Positions 12,811 to 14,318 of a stretch of 14,318 nucleotides of DNA are shown here, in pieces; position 1 is the stretch's first letter; the number at the start of each line of letters is the position of its first letter. The translations under genes were made by a program, and so were the position numbers. The notes under the pieces were generated by a model. The model was not told the origin of the DNA. It did no database searches and saw only the letters and a list, made by a program, of their open reading frames with translations. The stretch covers positions 1 to 14,318 of the forward strand of contig CAZWDT010000059.1 of assembly GCA_964632755.1 (NCBI GenBank). Direction: 5' to 3'. Origin of the DNA: JAFGMR01 sp964632755 (GTDB lineage: Archaea > Halobacteriota > Methanosarcinia > Methanotrichales > Methanotrichaceae).

Positions 12811-13352
12811 CTTCGGCATATCTCGATGAAGTTCTCCAATAGCTCCCCGCCGTACTCTGTGTGGACGACCTCGGGATGCCACTGGACACCGAATAGGGGC
12901 TTTGACTCATGACGCAAGGCCTCGATCTCACAGACATTGGACCTTGCCAACCTCCGGAATCCCTCTGGAAGCTCTATCACCTGGTCGGCATGGGATGCCC
13001 AAGTGCTTATTCGGGATGGAAGGCCCTTCAATACCTCGTCTTCATCGATGATCTCCACATCGACCTGGGCGTAGCCTCCGATCGTCCCGGGTCCCACGCT
13101 GCCGCCGAAGGTAGTTCCCATGAGCTGCATTCCCAGGCATATGCCCAGCATTGGGATCTCCAGGGAGGTGAGGTACTCCTTGCACCTCCCAGCCCTATCG
13201 ATGGAGGGGCCTCCTCCGAGGATCAATCCATCGGCCTGGATCTCATCTGCCGGGGTCTGATTGGATATCATCTTGCCCTCCACACGATCCCTGATGCTCC
13301 TCGCAATCAAGTGGTTAAACTGGCCGTAGTTGTTCACTATTAGTATAAGCAT
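12807..13352 (-). CDS. guaAA: GMP synthase glutaminase subunit A
   Basis: This class I glutamine amidotransferase releases ammonia from glutamine for the ATP-pyrophosphatase subunit that turns XMP into GMP. In many archaea the two halves are separate genes, as here; subunit B is not in the window. The catalytic triad is visible: Cys72 in GICLGMQ (70-76), and His159 and Glu161 in GVQWHPEV (155-162). GGGPSIDRAG (46-55) is the oxyanion-side loop. WASHADQVIELPEGF (118-132) and AxSNVCEIEA match GMP synthase rather than other amidotransferases. The length of 181 residues is normal for the stand-alone subunit. The usual His after ICLG is Met here, a mild variation. GAGGTAGG lies before ATG 13352. 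The gene overlaps the YkgJ-like gene and follows the DmrX-like gene by 52 bases. Confidence 0.93.
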   Translation of the reverse strand: MLILIVNNYGQFNHLIARSIRDRVEGKMISNQTPADEIQADGLILGGGPSIDRAGRCKEYLTSLEIPMLGICLGMQLMGTTFGGSVGPGTIGGYAQVDVEIIDEDEVLKGLPSRISTWASHADQVIELPEGFRRLARSNVCEIEALRHESKPLFGVQWHPEVVHTEYGGELLENFIEICRR

Positions 13353-13377
13353 AGCAACCTACCTCGATCTTGGTCAT

Positions 13378-13403
13378 ATCCCTTCTGCTTCAATCCCTTC
13401 TGC
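13378..13403. repeat. 11-base tandem direct repeat between dmrX-like and guaAA genes
   Basis: ATCCCTTCTGC occurs at 13378-13388 and 13393-13403, a 15-base period, just downstream of the DmrX-like stop (13405-13407). On the transcribed strand each copy reads GCAGAAGGGAT. It could be a local duplication or a processing or binding site in the intercistronic mRNA; no function is shown. Confidence 0.45.
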
Positions 13404-13404
13404 C

Positions 13405-14091
13405 TCATCTGATCCGGAGTATATCGATGGGACGCTCCAGTATATGGAATCCGGGAAAGCCCCTCAGGCGACTTATGTTCTCCCTATCAATCGCTCGAGC
13501 CTTGACCTTCATAAGACCGCCGCCGATGGCCCCCTTGGGACAGAGGTCGGCACAGGTTCCGCAACCCTTGCAGAGCAAGAGGTCTATCTGATCTCCCAAG
13601 GCTCCCTCGGGACAGGCCTCCCTGGGAGGGCAGTCCACGCAGTCCCCACAGAGGGCTCGGTCGACGAAGTACGGCATTCGGGACTCTGCCTCACCGGAGA
13701 GATCGGTGGGCAGCAGGTAGACTGGGACGCCTGCCTTGTTAGCGAGGGCGGCGGCGTTCGATACCAGGCTGTCGGCGATGCCTGAAGCGATCTTTGCGAC
13801 AGTGTTGGATGTGGCAGGGGCGACGATTAACATCTGATACTTGCCCAGCATGAACCGCCCTGCCTTGGGATAGCTGTACCCTTGCTCTCGCTCCAGGATG
13901 ATCTCCTCAAGGTAATCGCCGGGGGAGACAGCCTCGATTGCGCCATCAAGGCCGTACATGCGAAGCACCTCCTCCCCGGCACGGGAGATGAACGTGGTCA
14001 CCTTGGCCCCCCTGGAGACCTCCGACATGGCCTTCAAGCAGTCGGCCAGATGCTGGCCTCCACCGGTTATTCCCCAGGCAATCCTCCTCAT
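13405..14091 (-). CDS. Archaeal flavoprotein with two [4Fe-4S] motifs, DmrX-like
   Basis: The N-terminal part (1-140) is a flavoprotein/decarboxylase-type FMN domain: WGITGGGQHLADC (6-18), then LIVAPATSNTVAKIASGIAD (88-107), the typical P-A-T-x-N-T motif. The C-terminal part is ferredoxin-like with two clusters: Cys148-x2-Cys151-x2-Cys154-x5-Cys160-Pro and Cys174-x2-Cys177-x2-Cys180-x3-Cys184-Pro. This architecture matches the acceptor-dependent dihydromethanopterin reductase DmrX of Methanosarcina mazei and the MJ0208 flavoprotein family. They reduce dihydro- to tetrahydromethanopterin, the last step in making that C1 carrier. The assignment is by architecture; a related flavoprotein role is possible. 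The 228 residues fit. Start: ATG 14091, 27 bases after a TATA box (14113-14122), hence leaderless; the ORF extension to 14217 would include the promoter. It is probably first gene of an operon with guaAA and the YkgJ-like gene. Confidence 0.85.
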   Translation of the reverse strand: MRRIAWGITGGGQHLADCLKAMSEVSRGAKVTTFISRAGEEVLRMYGLDGAIEAVSPGDYLEEIILEREQGYSYPKAGRFMLGKYQMLIVAPATSNTVAKIASGIADSLVSNAAALANKAGVPVYLLPTDLSGEAESRMPYFVDRALCGDCVDCPPREACPEGALGDQIDLLLCKGCGTCADLCPKGAIGGGLMKVKARAIDRENISRLRGFPGFHILERPIDILRIR

Positions 14092-14112
14092 GATCTCGCC
14101 GCTATCTCTCCC

Positions 14113-14122
14113 GATATATAAG
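14113..14122 (-). promoter_or_regulatory. TATA box of the dmrX-like operon
   Basis: On the minus strand TTCTTATATATCGG carries a strong archaeal TATA box centred 27 bases upstream of the ATG at 14091. There is no Shine-Dalgarno site before that ATG, consistent with a leaderless transcript. It is the best TATA box in the window. Confidence 0.7.
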
Positions 14123-14275
14123 AACCACCCGTTCAATCGCGCAGGATTCGTATCCACTTCAAAAAGCAGGGTAAAATGCACATTCGGATCATCTAAATCA
14201 AGTGCGGAAGGAGGCATTCGATTTTGAAATGGTGTCAGTTACCCTCTAATTTGAAGCGGATACCAGGATTCGGTG

Positions 14276-14318
14276 ATGGAGCAGTTATCACAGATCCATT
14301 GCGAGCCAGATGGTGGCT
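14276..14318 (+). CDS. Possible start of a gene running off the right edge
   Basis: An ATG at 14276 opens a frame (MEQLSQIHCEPDGG) that stays open to the end of the window. The upstream in-frame stop is at 14252-14254. No good TATA box or ribosome site precedes it, and only 14 codons are visible, so this is a guess. The remaining bases between 14123 and 14275 show no other feature. Confidence 0.2.
   Translation, partial: MEQLSQIHCEPDGG

Noticed and set aside
14092..14217. 42-residue N-terminal extension of the DmrX-like protein
   Set aside because: It contains the strong TATA box at 14113-14122, and the flavin domain begins directly at ATG 14091.

Overview
The window looks like euryarchaeal chromosome, most likely an acetoclastic methanogen of the Methanothrix/Methanosaeta type. 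This is inferred from protein families, not from a marker gene. The evidence is an archaeal DtdA-type D-aminoacyl-tRNA deacylase, an archaeal DRG-type GTPase, a separate glutaminase subunit of GMP synthase, an archaeal Thg1, a compact-cysteine iron-sulfur flavoprotein (Isf type), a dihydromethanopterin-reductase-like flavoprotein, a NosD-type surface beta-helix protein, and several TATA boxes 25-30 bases upstream of ATGs (leaderless transcripts). All three stop codons are used as ordinary stops.

Layout. 1-705 is AT-richer than the rest and has no intact gene. Its left part (1-411, minus) is a decayed gene whose frame can be read through six in-frame stops, followed by a half REP-like palindrome. 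706-1334 (minus) is an acylphosphatase with a coiled-coil tail and signs of a frame break near its 3' end. purB (1463-2803) diverges from it, and a metallo-beta-lactamase-fold hydrolase follows. 3652-5522 is a two-gene unit: a regulator built of two tandem copies of winged helix plus sensor-like domain, overlapping dtdA by ATGA. 5511-6683 (minus) is a secreted NosD-like beta-helix protein, divergent from an MscS channel (6784-7749). 7807-9523 (minus) holds two GTPases, DRG and an EngB-like protein, the latter with its own promoter.

9524-9834 is non-coding but rich in inverted repeats. It precedes a secreted, cysteine-free protein with an exact 30-residue repeat (9835-10575), the most unusual gene here and perhaps a surface fibre or sheath component. 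A strong hairpin separates it from the convergent Isf gene (10599-11174). Isf shares a divergent promoter region with a PRC-barrel protein that overlaps a Thg1-type tRNA(His) guanylyltransferase gene (11283-12195). The right end is a minus-strand cluster: DmrX-like flavoprotein, GMP synthase subunit A and a YkgJ-type cysteine-cluster protein (14091 down to 12172).

The window is mainly housekeeping: purine branch-point enzymes, tRNA quality control and processing, GTPases, and Fe-S/flavin redox proteins. Two secreted repeat proteins and one unusual regulator stand out. I saw no tRNA, rRNA, CRISPR array, transposase or phage gene.
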